Shown here: in pieces, positions 51,735-63,082 of the stretch | How positions within the stretch are numbered: the first letter of the stretch is position 1 | How the letters are laid out: each line of letters opens with the position of its first letter | DNA from: Mauremys mutica | Taxonomy: Eukaryota; Chordata; Testudines; Geoemydidae | NCBI RefSeq assembly: GCF_020497125.1 | Contig: NC_059094.1 | Span: 3,265,733 to 3,329,732, forward strand | Direction of reading: 5' to 3' | Length of the DNA stretch: 64,000 nt | The notes under the pieces: model-generated | Told to the model about the DNA's origin: nothing | The model's input: only the letters and a program-made list of their open reading frames with translations | Databases searched by the model: none | Made by a program: the position numbers and the translations under genes

Positions 51735-53760
51735 TTGCAAGTACCAGGAGGATGAAGGGGTGATCGTTAGGAGCCAGCATGGATTTACCAAGAACAATCA
51801 TGCCAAACCAGCTTGCTTTCCTTCTTTCACAGGGTAATTGGTTTGGAGGATATAATATACCTGGATTTCAGGAAAGCTTTTGACACAGTTTCACTTGACA
51901 TTCTAATAAGTAAGCTGGAGAAATGTGGGCTTACGCAGTGTCATCAGATGTTGGCTACGTGTATGTGTTCTCTCTGCATGCTGCACTGGCTATGGCCAGA
52001 TAGCCCATACAGCAGGTTCCGATCAAACTGCCCAATAACCACAGACTTGTTTAGTAGCTAAGGCACCCGGCCAGGTTTATTGTTAACGAAGCACGGTCCT
52101 AGTATCCCATAGATTCTACAGGATCACTAACACATGTATGCCCATCACAATGGACCGGCTCAGTCAGTGGCAGGACTTTCCACTGCCCCCCGGCCAGCCA
52201 AAGACACTCCCAGTCTGAGACTCCATTTTATACACTGATACAAACAAGTTATGTATTGCCCCTCTGACATGGTCAGTTACCACCCTCTGACGTGGTTAGT
52301 TACCACCCATTACCTTGTACATGTTGGTTCGATCAAAACATCTCTATCCATCACACTGTCATCCTGACCTTATCTCTAAGAGGGGGTCAGTGTATTTTTG
52401 TATCATCCTCGGGGCCTGTGTTTGTACCATACGTGGTATTGGGGTGTTCTGGTACGATCCTTCCAGAAGTGTTTGCGTGAGTGTCCTGTGTCCAGCATTT
52501 CTCAGGAATGTGTGTTTTTGTAATACCAGCCCTGTTCTTGCCAGACCCTGTGAGCCTGAATGCAGGCAGAGCCTGACTCTGCTCCCAGCATGGCTCTTAC
52601 TAACTTTGCTTTATATTAGCAAGGCTTGACCACTACTTTAGTTCAGGCTACAGACCGGACCTCTGATACAAGGGCTTATATCTCAGGCTCTCTTTCTATT
52701 ACAGGCAGAACTACCGTTAAGTGGACACATAATTGGTTAAACAACCACAAACAAAGAGTAACTATTAATGGAATGATGTCAGATTGGAGGGAGGTCTTAG
52801 GGGGGTTCCACAGGGATCTGTTCTGGGTCCAGTATTGTTAAAAATCTCTGTTAATGACCTGGATGTGGGAATAGAGAGCATACTGATCAAATTTGCACTT
52901 GACACAAAGCTGGGGCGGGAGGTTGCTGACCATTGGGGGGATAGAGCTAAAATTCAGAGGGCTCTTTACAAACTGGAGAACTGGGCTGTAGATGAGAAAA
53001 TGAAATTCAACAAAGACAAATGTAAAGTGGAAGAAAAACCAAATGCACACATACAGAATGGGGATAACTGGCTTGGCAGCAGCACTGCTGAGAAGGATCT
53101 GGGAGTGGTGGTGGATCACAACCTCAACATGAGTCAGCAATATGATGCTGTTGCAAAAAAAGCAAATGCAATTTTAGGCTGCATTAACAGAGGCACAGCA
53201 TGCAAGTCATGGGAGGTGATAGTACCGCTCTACTCAGCGCTGGGTAGGCCTCAGCTGGGGTACGGTGTCCAGTTTTGGTCACCAATGTATAGAAAGGATG
53301 TAGAGAAACTGGAAAGGATCCAGAAGCAAGTGACAAAGATGATCAAAGGGATGGAATGCAAGTAATATGAGCAAATGCTGAAGGCACTGGGTATATTTAG
53401 TTTGGAAGAAAGGAGATTGAAGGCAAACATGATAGCAGTCTTCAAATACTTGAAAGACTGCCATGAAAAAGATGAAGAACAGTTGTTCTCTCTTGCCACA
53501 GAGGGAAGGACAAGAGGCAATGGGTTCAAACTATAGCATATCAGATTAAATCTCAGGATAAATTTCCTAACTGTAAGAGCAGTAGGACAATGGAACAGAT
53601 GCCTCGCGGGGTTGTGGAAGCTCCTTCACTGGAGATTTTCAAAGGGAGGCTGGAGCCAACAGTCTTGGATGGCTTAGACACAACAAATCCTGCATCTTGT
53701 CAGGGGGGTTAGACTCACTAGATGACCTTTGTGGTCCCTTCTAACCCTATGAGTCTATGA
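51735..53760 (+). pseudogene. CR1 LINE RT fragment with solo LTR inside
   Basis: RT blocks: SQHGFTKNN-like sequence near 51776, YLDFRKAFDTVSLD (near 51858-51900), then after the [32 protein letters not shown] and IKFALDTKLG. In the last, FADDT has become FALDT, so a catalytic Asp is lost. C-terminal blocks and a tail CCTATGAGTCTATGA end at 53760. Multiple frames; inactive. Confidence 0.8.
51939..52703 (-). repeat. Solo LTR inserted in a CR1
   Basis: 765 bp with TG...CA edges (TGTCATCAG and CTATTACA). The flanks CGCAG (51934-51938) and GGCAG (52704-52708) are a 5-bp duplication with one mismatch. TTTATT near 52076 gives AATAAA on the minus strand, suggesting that orientation. No internal region is present, so it is what recombination between two LTRs leaves. 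A 23-bp imperfect tandem repeat (CTCTGACATGGTCAGTTACC) lies at 52261-52308. Confidence 0.75.
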
Positions 53761-54869
53761 TTGCTCTCCAGTTACAATGGCTATGGGAACCAGAACTTTG
53801 CATTCGCTGGCCCAGATCCTAGGCTGTTATGTAAATCATCTTTGGTGCCCTAATCTTGGGGCTGTCAAGCACTAAGTCAGTTCCCAAGAGCAACACAGAG
53901 TGGTCCAATGCTGCTTTAAGTTGTACCAGCTGACAATGGCCCCAGGGCTGTTCTGGGAGCTAGGGATTGTCAGGCACTAGGATACCCCAGGCCATGTCTT
54001 CTTTCCTCCAGTCAACCCCTACACCAGTGCCTGGTAGAGGGTAGGATAGGAACTGCTAGGATGGCTCAGCAACCTCTGAGGACCCCCTTGCAAAACAGGA
54101 GTCCTAGCGTGGCTGGGTTCCCCAGATTTAAGTCTGTTTAGTACTGGTGTAAAGATGCAGAGCTGACTATTTTACTGGAGAATCAGCTCCTGTGGCCTTT
54201 GTGCATCAAAAATCCCAGCCTTTATGTAGCAATTAATTTTCTTGGACTTGTAAAGAAAAAGCACCCTGTGCACAGGCCAGCCCTGCTGCTGGGAAAGATG
54301 CCATTCAAGTGCTGTTTGCTTCCTGACTTAACCACAGACAAGAGATCGGATTCCTACTTGGCCTCTAGAGGTGAATTGTGATGTCCCTATCTCTTTCAGG
54401 AACACAGCCATTAGAAGTAGAGTTCCTTTGATGAAATGCTACTGCTAATGGTTTTTCAGGGACACGCAGTCTTTGCTGTCAATTTGCTTTTCCCCCATGT
54501 TTTAGTTTATTTCTCTTTTCCTTCGCCCTGCTATCACATGACATTTCCTCTTCTCTAATGACTTGGCAGGAAGCTTTTGCAATCCTTTCAGTTCTGCAAT
54601 TCTGATCAATAGAACTGTGTGTGTGGGGAAGCTGCAGCCACAGGCTGGGACGGACAGGACCTGGAAGCAGACCCAGCAAGCAGAATACACCAGTGCTCTT
54701 CAAAGTTTGGCATTGGAAAGATCACGCTGCATCCATTCAACTCTGGTAAGCAGGGACTAGCTTTCACTAGTGCTATTCATATGGAATTTGCATTCTAGCC
54801 TGAATGACTTAGAATGGTTTACCTGGGTGCGATTGCTGTACCAAGCTGCCATGCTATTGTCTATCATGT
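53761..54869. other. Unassigned sequence
   Basis: No gene or named repeat seen. Confidence 0.35.
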
Positions 54870-55065
54870 ATTGGGGCGACACAGCCCAGTGGACTGGGAA
54901 TCAAGGGACCAGGGCTCTGTTCCTAGCTTTGCCACTGGCTCGCTGCCTGATGTTGGGCAAGTGACTTCCCTGCTGTGTCTCAGTTTCCCTAGTGTAAAAT
55001 GGAACTAATGATGCTCACCCTTGTTTGTCAAGTGATTGGAGCTCACTGGATGAACATGAAGTATC
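54870..55065 (-). repeat. MIR-like SINE, antisense
   Basis: CAGTGGACTGGGAATCAAGG, then TTGGGCAAGTGACTTCCCTG, then CTCAGTTTCCCTAGTGTAAAATGG is the reverse of the MIR core order seen at 3170-3345. Confidence 0.75.
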
Positions 55066-55917
55066 ATTATCCTGGAGACAGAGGTATTGCCTTCGTTCCT
55101 GGCTTTGGCCATGCTCTTTCTGATTTTAGAGTATAACATAACAATGACTAAGTGATGACCCTTCCCATATTGTTAGCCAATGGGTGAGGGAAGCCTGCCA
55201 GAGCACCTTTCATCCCAGTGGATCCCAGAGCATTTTATAGGCCACATCCACAGGAATCACTTCATCTGTTGCTGAAATGCAGTCACCTCTGGCCTGAGCT
55301 CTTAGCAGCAGCATTACTTTAGAGTTTACAAGAAGAAGCAGAGAGAACGATGTACCCCCACTACAGCTGCTGGGGGAATTCTTGGTAAACAGAACTAATT
55401 ACCCAGGTTGGAATCTAGCCAAGACATCTGTAACAGGTGGCTTTGAGGGCTGGTTAGAGCTCTCAGCCTCCTCCTTGGTTGAGGAGTCTCAGTCTTTAAA
55501 GCCAGTGGGGCAGAGGGACCCAGGCCCTCCCTCTCCACCAGGTCCCAGCCCAGAGCCCTGTACATGGCAACCTCTGAACTGGAGGATGGGGGGGACAGAT
55601 GGAGGGAGGGGTAGCCCCAAGCAGGGAGTCAAAATGCACTGCCCTGGGCTATGTCCTACCAGTCTGTTCAGTTTGGGGTGTGGCCCCTCCAGTGCAGTTT
55701 GCTTAGAGGCTTGCTGACCTCTCTTGGGTCTTGCACAGCTCCTTTGGCCAGGCCAGCCGCAGGTGGGTGAGGACAAGCCTCCCAATGCCTCCGTGAGTTA
55801 CCTGGGGTGCTGGGTACATAGGTCCCCTTGGCAGTCTCCCTTGGCTGGGAAGACAGTGCTCTCTCCCAGGTGGCTGCCTTGGCTGGTAGGCTAGAGCTCC
55901 TTCCCCTCAGGTAGAGA
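55066..55917. other. Unassigned sequence
   Basis: No gene or named repeat seen. The overlapping frames in 55380-55790 run in antisense to each other. Confidence 0.35.
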
Positions 55918-56226
55918 CACAGGCGCCGTCTTTTTCCTTTGCCCAACCTCCACTCAGCCCCAGGCCCTGCCCCCACTGCACCCCTTCCCCCAAGCCCCGA
56001 CCCCGCCTCTTCCCCACCTAGTTCTGCCCCCTCCCCCAAGCGCACCCCATCCCCACTTCTCCCCCTCCCCCCAGTGCCTCCTGCATGCCACAGAACAGCT
56101 GATTGCGGCGGACTGGAGGTGCTGGGAGGGGAAGGAAGGAGCAGGCTGTCAGTGGGTGATAAGCAGCTGCACATTTTTTTCTGTGGGTGCTCCATGGCCG
56201 GAGCACTCACAGAGTTGGTGCCTATG
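55918..56226. mobile_element. hAT-like CATAGGC family, copy 3
   Basis: 309 bp. The ends are CACAGGCGCCG and GTTGGTGCCTATG. The flanks GGTAGAGA (55910-55917) and GGTAGCAA (56227-56234) match at 6 of 8 positions. It contains the shared core CCTGCATGCCACAGAACAGC. It lies directly against the 5' end of the CR1 that follows. Confidence 0.7.
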
Positions 56227-56705
56227 GGTAGCAAGTTCAGCTTTTGCGACCAGGGGCTGCTAACAGGGAGTTTCGCAAGGGAGTTCTCCAGGTGAAGGAG
56301 GAGCTAATACAGCATCTGTGGGGTAAGTGACTGTCTGTAGTGTGTGTTTGTTTGTGTTTGGGGGTTACTTGCTGTGTGCTGAGCTTGTGTTTGTCAGTCT
56401 GTTTGTTTGTTTGGTTGTTTGAGCGACCGTGTGCTCTGGCTGGCAGTTGGAGGCAGGTTTGAAAGCTCGAAGCCTCTGGTAATTGGCTGAGCCTTAATCA
56501 GTGGGCGGGGCATTCACTCAGGCCAGGGCTTTATAAAGCCGCGCACAAGCGACCAGGGAGCTTTGCGAACAGGGAGTTTAGAAGGGGAGTGGGAGTCCCT
56601 CGCCGGCCGTAACCCCTTCCCTGTGGGCCCCCCCCTAAAACCTGTAAACCAAACTACATTCCAAAACTCCTTTCTGTAAACCACCCTTCCACTAACTAGG
56701 AGACA

Positions 56706-57629
56706 ATGCAGGCAGAAGCCCAGCAGCAGAGTGGGGGCTATCCAGTTTATTGCACTGAGTGTTGCATGTATGATTACCTGCTCTGTGGGTGGGTGGCGTA
56801 TGTGTGCAGTCGGTGCAAGGAGCTCCTGGCCCTCAGAGACCATGTACGGACTTTGGAGGCCAGGGTGGCGGAACTGGAGGAGCTAAGAGAGGCAGAGAGG
56901 TATGTTGATGAGGCTTTCCAGGACACTGTAGAATTGTCCCACCTCCGCTCAGACAGCCCCTGTGCTGTTGAGGAGGAAGAAGGGCCCAGGGAAGTAGAGC
57001 AGTCGATGGGAGCAGAGGGAAACCTTCCCGTAGTTGGGACCCTCCTTCCAGATGGTGCTGGGGTTGCCTCTTGCACTGAGGTTGCCTCTCCAGGGGAGGG
57101 AACTCCAGTTTCTAGGAAAAGGCAGGTGTTAGTAATGGGAGATTCGATTATTAGAAATGTAGATAGCTGGGTCTGTGATGACCGGGAGAACCGTATGGTG
57201 ACTTGCCTGCCTGGTGCGAAGGTTGCGGATCTCTCGAGGCATCTAGATAGACTTATGTGTAGTGCTGGGGAGGAGCCGGTGGTCGTGGTACATGTAGGTA
57301 CCAATGACATAGGGAAGGGTAGGAGAGATGTCCTGGAAGCCAAATTTAGGCTGCTAGGGAAGAGACTGAAATCCAGGACCTCTATGGTGGCATTTTCAGA
57401 AATGCTCCCAGTTCCACGCGCAGGGCCAGGTAGGCAGGCAGAGCTTCAGAGTCTCAATGCGTGGATGAGACGATGGTGTAGAGAGGAGGGGTTCACGTTC
57501 ATTAGGAACTGGGGAAACTTCTGGGATGGGAGGGGCCTATACAGGAGAGATGGGCTCCACCTAAACCAAAGTGGAACCAGACTGCTGGCACTAAACATTA
57601 AAAAGGTTGTAGAGCAGTTTTTAAACTAG
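56706..57629 (+). CDS. CR1 ORF1 protein with SGNH esterase domain, intact
   Basis: 307 residues from ATG 56706 to TAG 57627. Residues 15-45 hold a Cys-rich segment (CTECC ... CSRCKELL) that may bind zinc. About 45-75 is a short coiled coil (VRTLEARVAELEELREAER). An acidic linker follows. From about 140 there is an SGNH/GDSL hydrolase fold: GDS with S147, GTND with N200, and DGLH with D282 and H285. Such esterase domains are typical of CR1-clade ORF1 proteins, which bind the element RNA; the ester substrate is not known to me. There are no stops, so selection or recent insertion has kept it. Confidence 0.92.
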   Translation: MQAEAQQQSGGYPVYCTECCMYDYLLCGWVAYVCSRCKELLALRDHVRTLEARVAELEELREAERYVDEAFQDTVELSHLRSDSPCAVEEEEGPREVEQSMGAEGNLPVVGTLLPDGAGVASCTEVASPGEGTPVSRKRQVLVMGDSIIRNVDSWVCDDRENRMVTCLPGAKVADLSRHLDRLMCSAGEEPVVVVHVGTNDIGKGRRDVLEAKFRLLGKRLKSRTSMVAFSEMLPVPRAGPGRQAELQSLNAWMRRWCREEGFTFIRNWGNFWDGRGLYRRDGLHLNQSGTRLLALNIKKVVEQFLN

Positions 57630-57664
57630 GAGATGGGGGAAAGCCGACTGCTGCAGAGGAGCAT

Positions 57665-60646
57665 GTGGATCGGACACAGACTTCTCTTAGGGGCGAGTCT
57701 GATGATAGAGAATCTCCAGGTTATAGTCAGGAGCAGAGGAATGAGAAGTATAATGTAAGGGCCAGATCAGATGATAAACAGTCACATAAAAAAGAATCTG
57801 GCACATCAGAAAAAGGCAGGCTAATAAACAGGGACAAGTTTTTAAAGTGCTTGTACACAAATGCCAGAAGTCTAAATAATAAGATGGGTGAACTAGAGTG
57901 CCTTGTGATAAAGGAGGATATAGATATAATAGGCATCACAGAAACCTGGTGGACCGAGAGCAATCAATGGGACACAATCATTCCGGGGTACAAAATATAT
58001 CGGAAGGACAGAACAGGTCGTGCAGGGGGAGGAGTGGCACTATATGTGAAAGAAAGTGTAGATTCAAATGAAGTAAAAATCTTAAGCGAATCCACATGTT
58101 CCATAGAGTCTCTATGGATAGAAATTTCATGCTCTAATAAAAATATAACATTAGGGATCTATTATCGACCACCTGACCAGGACAGTAATAGTGATGATGA
58201 AATGCTAAGGGAAATTAGAGAGGCTATCAAAATTAAGAACACAATAATAGTGGGGGATTTCAATTATCCCCATATTGACTGGGAACATTTCACTTCAGGA
58301 CGAAATGCAGAGATAAAATTTCTCGATACTTTAAATGACTGCTTCATGGAGCAGCTGGTACGGGAACCCACAAGGGGAGAGGCGACTCTAGATTTAATCC
58401 TGAGTGGAGCGCAGGAGCTGGTCCAAGAGGTAACTATAGCGGGACCGCTTGGAAATAGTGACCATAATACAATAGCATTCAACATCCCTGTGGTGGGAAG
58501 AACACCTCAACTGCCCAACACTGTGGCATTTAATTTCAAAAGGGGGAACTATACAAAAATGAGGGGGTTAGTTAGACAAAAGTTAAAAGGTACAGTGACT
58601 AAAGTGAAATCCCTGCAGGTTGCATGGGCCCTTTTTAAAGACACCAAAATAGAGGCCCAACTTCAATGTATACATAGAGGCCCAATTTAAGAAAAACAGT
58701 AAAAGAACTAAAAAAGAGCCACCGTGGCTTAACAACCATGTAAAAGAAGCAGTGAGAGATAAAAAGACTTCCTTTAAAAAGTGGAAGTCAAATCCTAGTG
58801 AGGCAAATAGAAAGGAGCACAAACACTGCCAACTTAAGTGCAAGAGAGTAATAAGAAAAGCCAAAGAGGAGTTTGAAGAACGGCTAGCCAAAAACTCCAA
58901 AGGTAATAACAAAATGTTTTTTAAGTACATCAGAAGCAGGAAGCCTGCTAAGCAACCAGTGGGGGCCCCTTGATGATCAAAATACAAAAGGAGCGCTTAA
59001 AGACGATAAAGTCATTGCGGAGAAACTAAATGGATTCTTTGCTTCAGTCTTCATGGCTGAGGATGTTAGGGAGATTCCCAAACCTGAGCTGGCTTTTGTA
59101 GGTGACAAATCTGAGGAACTGTCACAGACTGAAGTGTCACTAGAGGAGGTTTTGGAATTAATTGATAAACTCAACATTAACAAGTCACCGGGACCAGATG
59201 GCATTCACCCAAGAGTTCTGAAAGAACTCAAATGTGAAGTTGCGGAACTATTAACTAAGGTTTGTAACCTGTCCTTTAAATCGGCATCGGTACCCAATGA
59301 CTGGAAGTTAGCTAATGTGACGCCAATATTTAAAAAGGGCTCTAGGGGTGATCCCGGCAATTACAGACCGGTAAGTCTAACGTCGGTAGCGGGCAAATTA
59401 GTTGAAACAATAGTAAAGAATAAAATTGTCAGACACATAGAAAAACAAACTCTTGAGCAATAGTCAACATGGTTTCTGTAAAGGGAAATCGTGTCTTACT
59501 AATCTATTAGAGTTTTTTAAAGGGGTCAACAAATATGTGGACAAGGGGGATCCGGTGGACATAGTGTACTTAGATTTCCAGAAAGCCTTTGACAAGGTCC
59601 CTCACCAAAGGCTCTTACGTAAATTAAGCTGTCATGGGATAAAAGGGAAGGTCCTTTCATGGATTGAGAACTGGTTAAAGGACAGGGAACAAAGGGTAGG
59701 AATTAATGGTAAATTCTCAGAATGGAGAGGGGTAACTAGTGGTGTTCCCCAAGGGTCAGTCCTCGGACCAATCCTATTCAATTTATTCATAAATGATCTG
59801 GAGAAAGGGGTAAACAGTGAGGTGGCAAAGTTTGCAGATGATACTAAACTACTCAAGATAGTTAAGACCAAAGCAGATTGTGAAGAACTTCAAAAAGATC
59901 TCACAAAACTAAGTGATTGGGCAACAAAATGGCAAATGAAATTTAATGTGGATAAATGTAAAGTAATGCACATTGGAAAAAATAACCCCAACTATACATA
60001 CAACATGATGGGGGCTAATTTAGCTACAACGAGTCAGGAAAAAGATCTTGGAGTCATCGTGGATAGTTCTCTGAAGATGTCCACGCAGTGTGCAGAGGCG
60101 GTCAAAAAAGCAAACAGGATGTTAGGAATCATTAAAAAGGGGATAGAGAATAGGACTGAGAATATATTATTGCCCTTATATAAATCCATGGTACGCCCAC
60201 ATCTCGAATACTGTGTACAGATGTGGTCTCCTCACCTCAAAAAAGTTATTCTAGCACTAGAAAAGGTTCAGAAAAGGGCAACTAAAATGATTAAGGGTTT
60301 AGAGAGGGTCCCATACAAGGAAAGATTAAAGAGGCTAGGACTCTTCAGCTTGGAAAAGAGAAGACTAAGGGGGGATATGATAGAGGTATATAAAATCATG
60401 AATGATGTTGAGAAAATGGATAAGGAAAAGTTATTTACTTATTCCCATAATACAAGAACTAGGGGTCACCAAATGAAATTAATAGGCAGCAGGTTTAAAA
60501 CAAATAAAAGGAAGTTCTTCTTCACGCAGTGCACAGTCAACTTGTGGAACTCCTTACCTGAGGAGGTTGTGAAGGTTAGGACTATAACAATGTTTAAAAG
60601 GGGACTGGATAAATTCATGGTGGCTAAGTCCATAAATGGCTATTAG
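57665..60646 (+). pseudogene. CR1 ORF2 (AP endonuclease and reverse transcriptase), three frame changes
   Basis: The endonuclease frame (57665-58690, earliest in-frame start a GTG) has YTNARSLNNK, GITETWW, YYRPPDQ, VGDFNYPHIDW and NSDHNTIAF, so its catalytic blocks are intact. The linker continues in another frame to 58973. A third frame covers 58975-59461 ([13 protein letters not shown]). The fourth runs 59453-60646 with [28 protein letters not shown] (59828-59845) and C-terminal [12 protein letters not shown] to WNSLPEEVV. Small indels near 58690, 58974 and 59455 are enough to explain the breaks. It is the least damaged LINE in the window. Confidence 0.92.
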
Positions 60647-60846
60647 CCAGGATGGGTAAGGAATGGTGTCCCTAGCCTCTGTTTGTCAGAGGATGGAGAT
60701 GGATGGCAGGAGAGAGATCACTTGATCATTGCCTGTTAGGTTCACTCCCTCTGGGGCACCTGGCATTGGCCACTGTCGGTAGACAGATACTGGGCTAGAT
60801 GGACCTTTGGTCTGACCCGGTACAGCCATTCTTATGTTCTTATGTT
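60647..60846 (+). repeat. CR1 3' UTR and terminal repeats
   Basis: It contains GGGCTAGATGGACCTTTGG and CCCGGTACAGCC, then CATTCTTATGTTCTTATG. The reverse of this tail occurs at 3601-3946. Confidence 0.85.
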
Positions 60847-60849
60847 ATG

Positions 60850-61189
60850 TAAGGCAGCTAGCTCCTGCCTCTTTGCAGTCAGCCCTCCCCTCTCCAGGCT
60901 TGGCACTGTCTGCAGGGATAGCAGGGTGGGGCTAGCTGGGCCCAAAGACTCTCCTTAAACCCTGCTGTTCTGACTGGCAGTTTCTCTGCTTCATCACAGC
61001 ACTGGAATTCGTACCCAGATTGAAAAGTGCCAAGGGATCTTTAATGATCACAAGCCGTTAGTGCTTCATTTTACATCTCATTCTAGCATCAGGGCCCACA
61101 GCAGAATAGTGCCCCAACATCATCCTCCGCCATTAGTGCAGTCAGAGAAGAGTCGACCTCTGGAGTGAAATCACCATGTAGTCTGATTT
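60850..61189. other. Unassigned sequence
   Basis: Nothing recognised. Confidence 0.3.
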
Positions 61190-62230
61190 GGGGTGGGTTA
61201 GTAGGGTCGGTGGAATTTATCCACTTAATTTAATTTTATTTGATAATTAATTTTCTAATTAATTAGTAATATTAATAATAATTAATATATATTAATAATA
61301 TGGGTGTGGCTCGCCAATGTGTGTGATCAGAAGATAAAGTTCGTCCTGAATCAGGCTTCACAGAGTTTATAAAAGGAGTTTCGGGGTATATGACAGGAAC
61401 TTATACTGAGACAGAAATAGTCATAAAGACCTTTTATTAAAATCAATGAAACAATAAGTAAATGTAAAAATGTTAAAACAGTTCGAGATTACAAAGTTAC
61501 AAAATATCACAGTTCTTTAAGAGACATATTTATGATAATACACTGTTATAAACTCACTCTGTGTAGTAGCACTTTGGGTGTTGTTCACACTTCTGATAAA
61601 GGAAGTTGGTTTTAACCCTATATAAACTATGTGCTTTAAAAAGGTAAAGCAGAAACTAGATTCCTTTATACTTACAGCTTTGAAAAGAAATAATACCACG
61701 GCCTATTAATAGTTAATAGCCTTGTAGACGGGTAGCATCGATGCGTAGATGGGGTGGAGGCGATGGGTAAACAGGAACAGATAGATGGGTGTATCGCCTG
61801 CCTAATGGTAATTTGTTTCACCTTTTATAGAGCATTATTCGGAAATCCTTCCTCCTATGCCCAAATTTCGTCTTTCCCCCACGGAAATGTTAGGGTACAC
61901 CTGCCTCATAGGCTAACAGATATGTACGCATTTGTGGTGTACTTGTTAGATTTGTGGGCAAAAATCCCTATTTCCACACTTTACTGTTATTGGTTCAGTT
62001 AAAGGTCTCCAGACATCTGCGTAGGTAATTTGTCTTAGTATTACTTTTCTGAGTAAGGGTCCAAAGGTTGCCTTCAGCATCACACAGGATGTCTGACCTG
62101 GATGTCTGTCTTGCATTTCAGCTATTGCAAATCTATAAATCTATAAGCCTATTACATACTTAAATTTATCAAAAAGACATTTTATACAGACCAACAGACT
62201 AATCCTCAGGGCTACAACCCCTTCCCAGCT
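61190..62230 (-). other. AT-rich block, possibly an old LTR
   Basis: 61210-61300 is an ATTAAT-rich tract. TTTTATTAAAATC near 61433 gives AATAAA on the minus strand, as in antisense LTRs. I can define neither edges nor a target duplication. Confidence 0.25.
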
Positions 62231-62377
62231 CTGCTCAGTAGGCCAGAGGGACTTAGTTGATCATGTGTACATCAGCTGGGTCACTTTCAGCACATTGTAC
62301 CAGGACCTGCAGAACATGTTGTGCTGAGAGATGAGTATGCAGCTAGGATGCACTGGGCACATTGTGCTGGGACACTC

Positions 62378-62610
62378 AGGGGTGAAAGTAACTTAAAGGA
62401 CTTACCGGTACTCCAGAGTCCTGTGGAGGGGGAGGGGCCTCAACTGGAAGAGGCGTGGCCTCTATCGGAAGAGGTGGGGCCTTTAAACCCTGGGGCTTTT
62501 AAATCAGGATTTAAAGGGCTCAGAGATTCGGCTGAAGCTAGGAGCCAGGCCCTTTAAATTAACCCCGGAGCTACCAGCTGCAGAGGCGGCTGGGAGCCCT
62601 GGGGTTTGGA
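62378..62610. mobile_element. CAGGGGTGAAAGTAAC element, partial
   Basis: It begins CAGGGGTGAAAGTAACTTAA and includes TTTAAAGGGCTC phrases resembling the minisatellite flanks at 32600. No matching right terminus is found before a second similar left end (CAGGGTTGAAAGTAATTTAC) at 62611. The hAT-like identity is inferred from the CAGGGG end only. Confidence 0.5.
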
Positions 62611-63080
62611 CAGGGTTGAAAGTAATTTACATTTCTTACCCATATGGTCCAATCGCAAGCAACCCACCCACCTCTCCTACGTACTTCATGGATCCCTCCC
62701 ATTGCATGACATAGATAGAGAAAATAAAGCTCCTATTACTACTACCAGTACTGTCTGTAATAAAACTTTACTATGGGAATAAGCCTGAAAAAGTGAAAAC
62801 TCACTGTCACATTTTTCTCTGTGTCTTCCCTCCTCCTCCTCCAGCCAGGCTGCCGAGGCTCAGCTCTGTGCTTTCTCCCTGCCTGGCACTCAGCAGCTGC
62901 TGCAGAGGCTTCCCTCTAGCTTGCAGCAGGGAGACTGCCTCCTGCATACGAACAGTTTAAACTCAGTTGTTCCCTGATGGTTCAGCCCCCAGGGTTAAGA
63001 GAGGTTTCTGGCATCTTTGTTAATTTCACTCCCAGTTGTTGGGGGGGGGGGGTTGGGAAGCTGTGTGTGACCATGGCAGG
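62611..63080. other. Second CAGGGTTGAAAGTAA-type end and unassigned sequence
   Basis: The first 20 bases repeat the preceding element's left end. The rest shows no family I can name. A G-run lies at 63042-63052. Confidence 0.35.
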
Positions 63081-63082
63081 GG

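Larger units (their letters stand above)
56235..60846 (+). mobile_element. Nearly full-length CR1 LINE
   Basis: About 4.6 kb, the expected length of a complete CR1: a 5' UTR (to 56705), ORF1, ORF2, a 3' UTR and the terminal ATTCTTATGTTCTTATG at 60829-60845. The 5' UTR has GT-rich and CCAGGGAG/GCGAACAGGGAG repeats and a TTTATAAAG near 56530; an internal promoter is expected there but not demonstrated. Confidence 0.9.
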
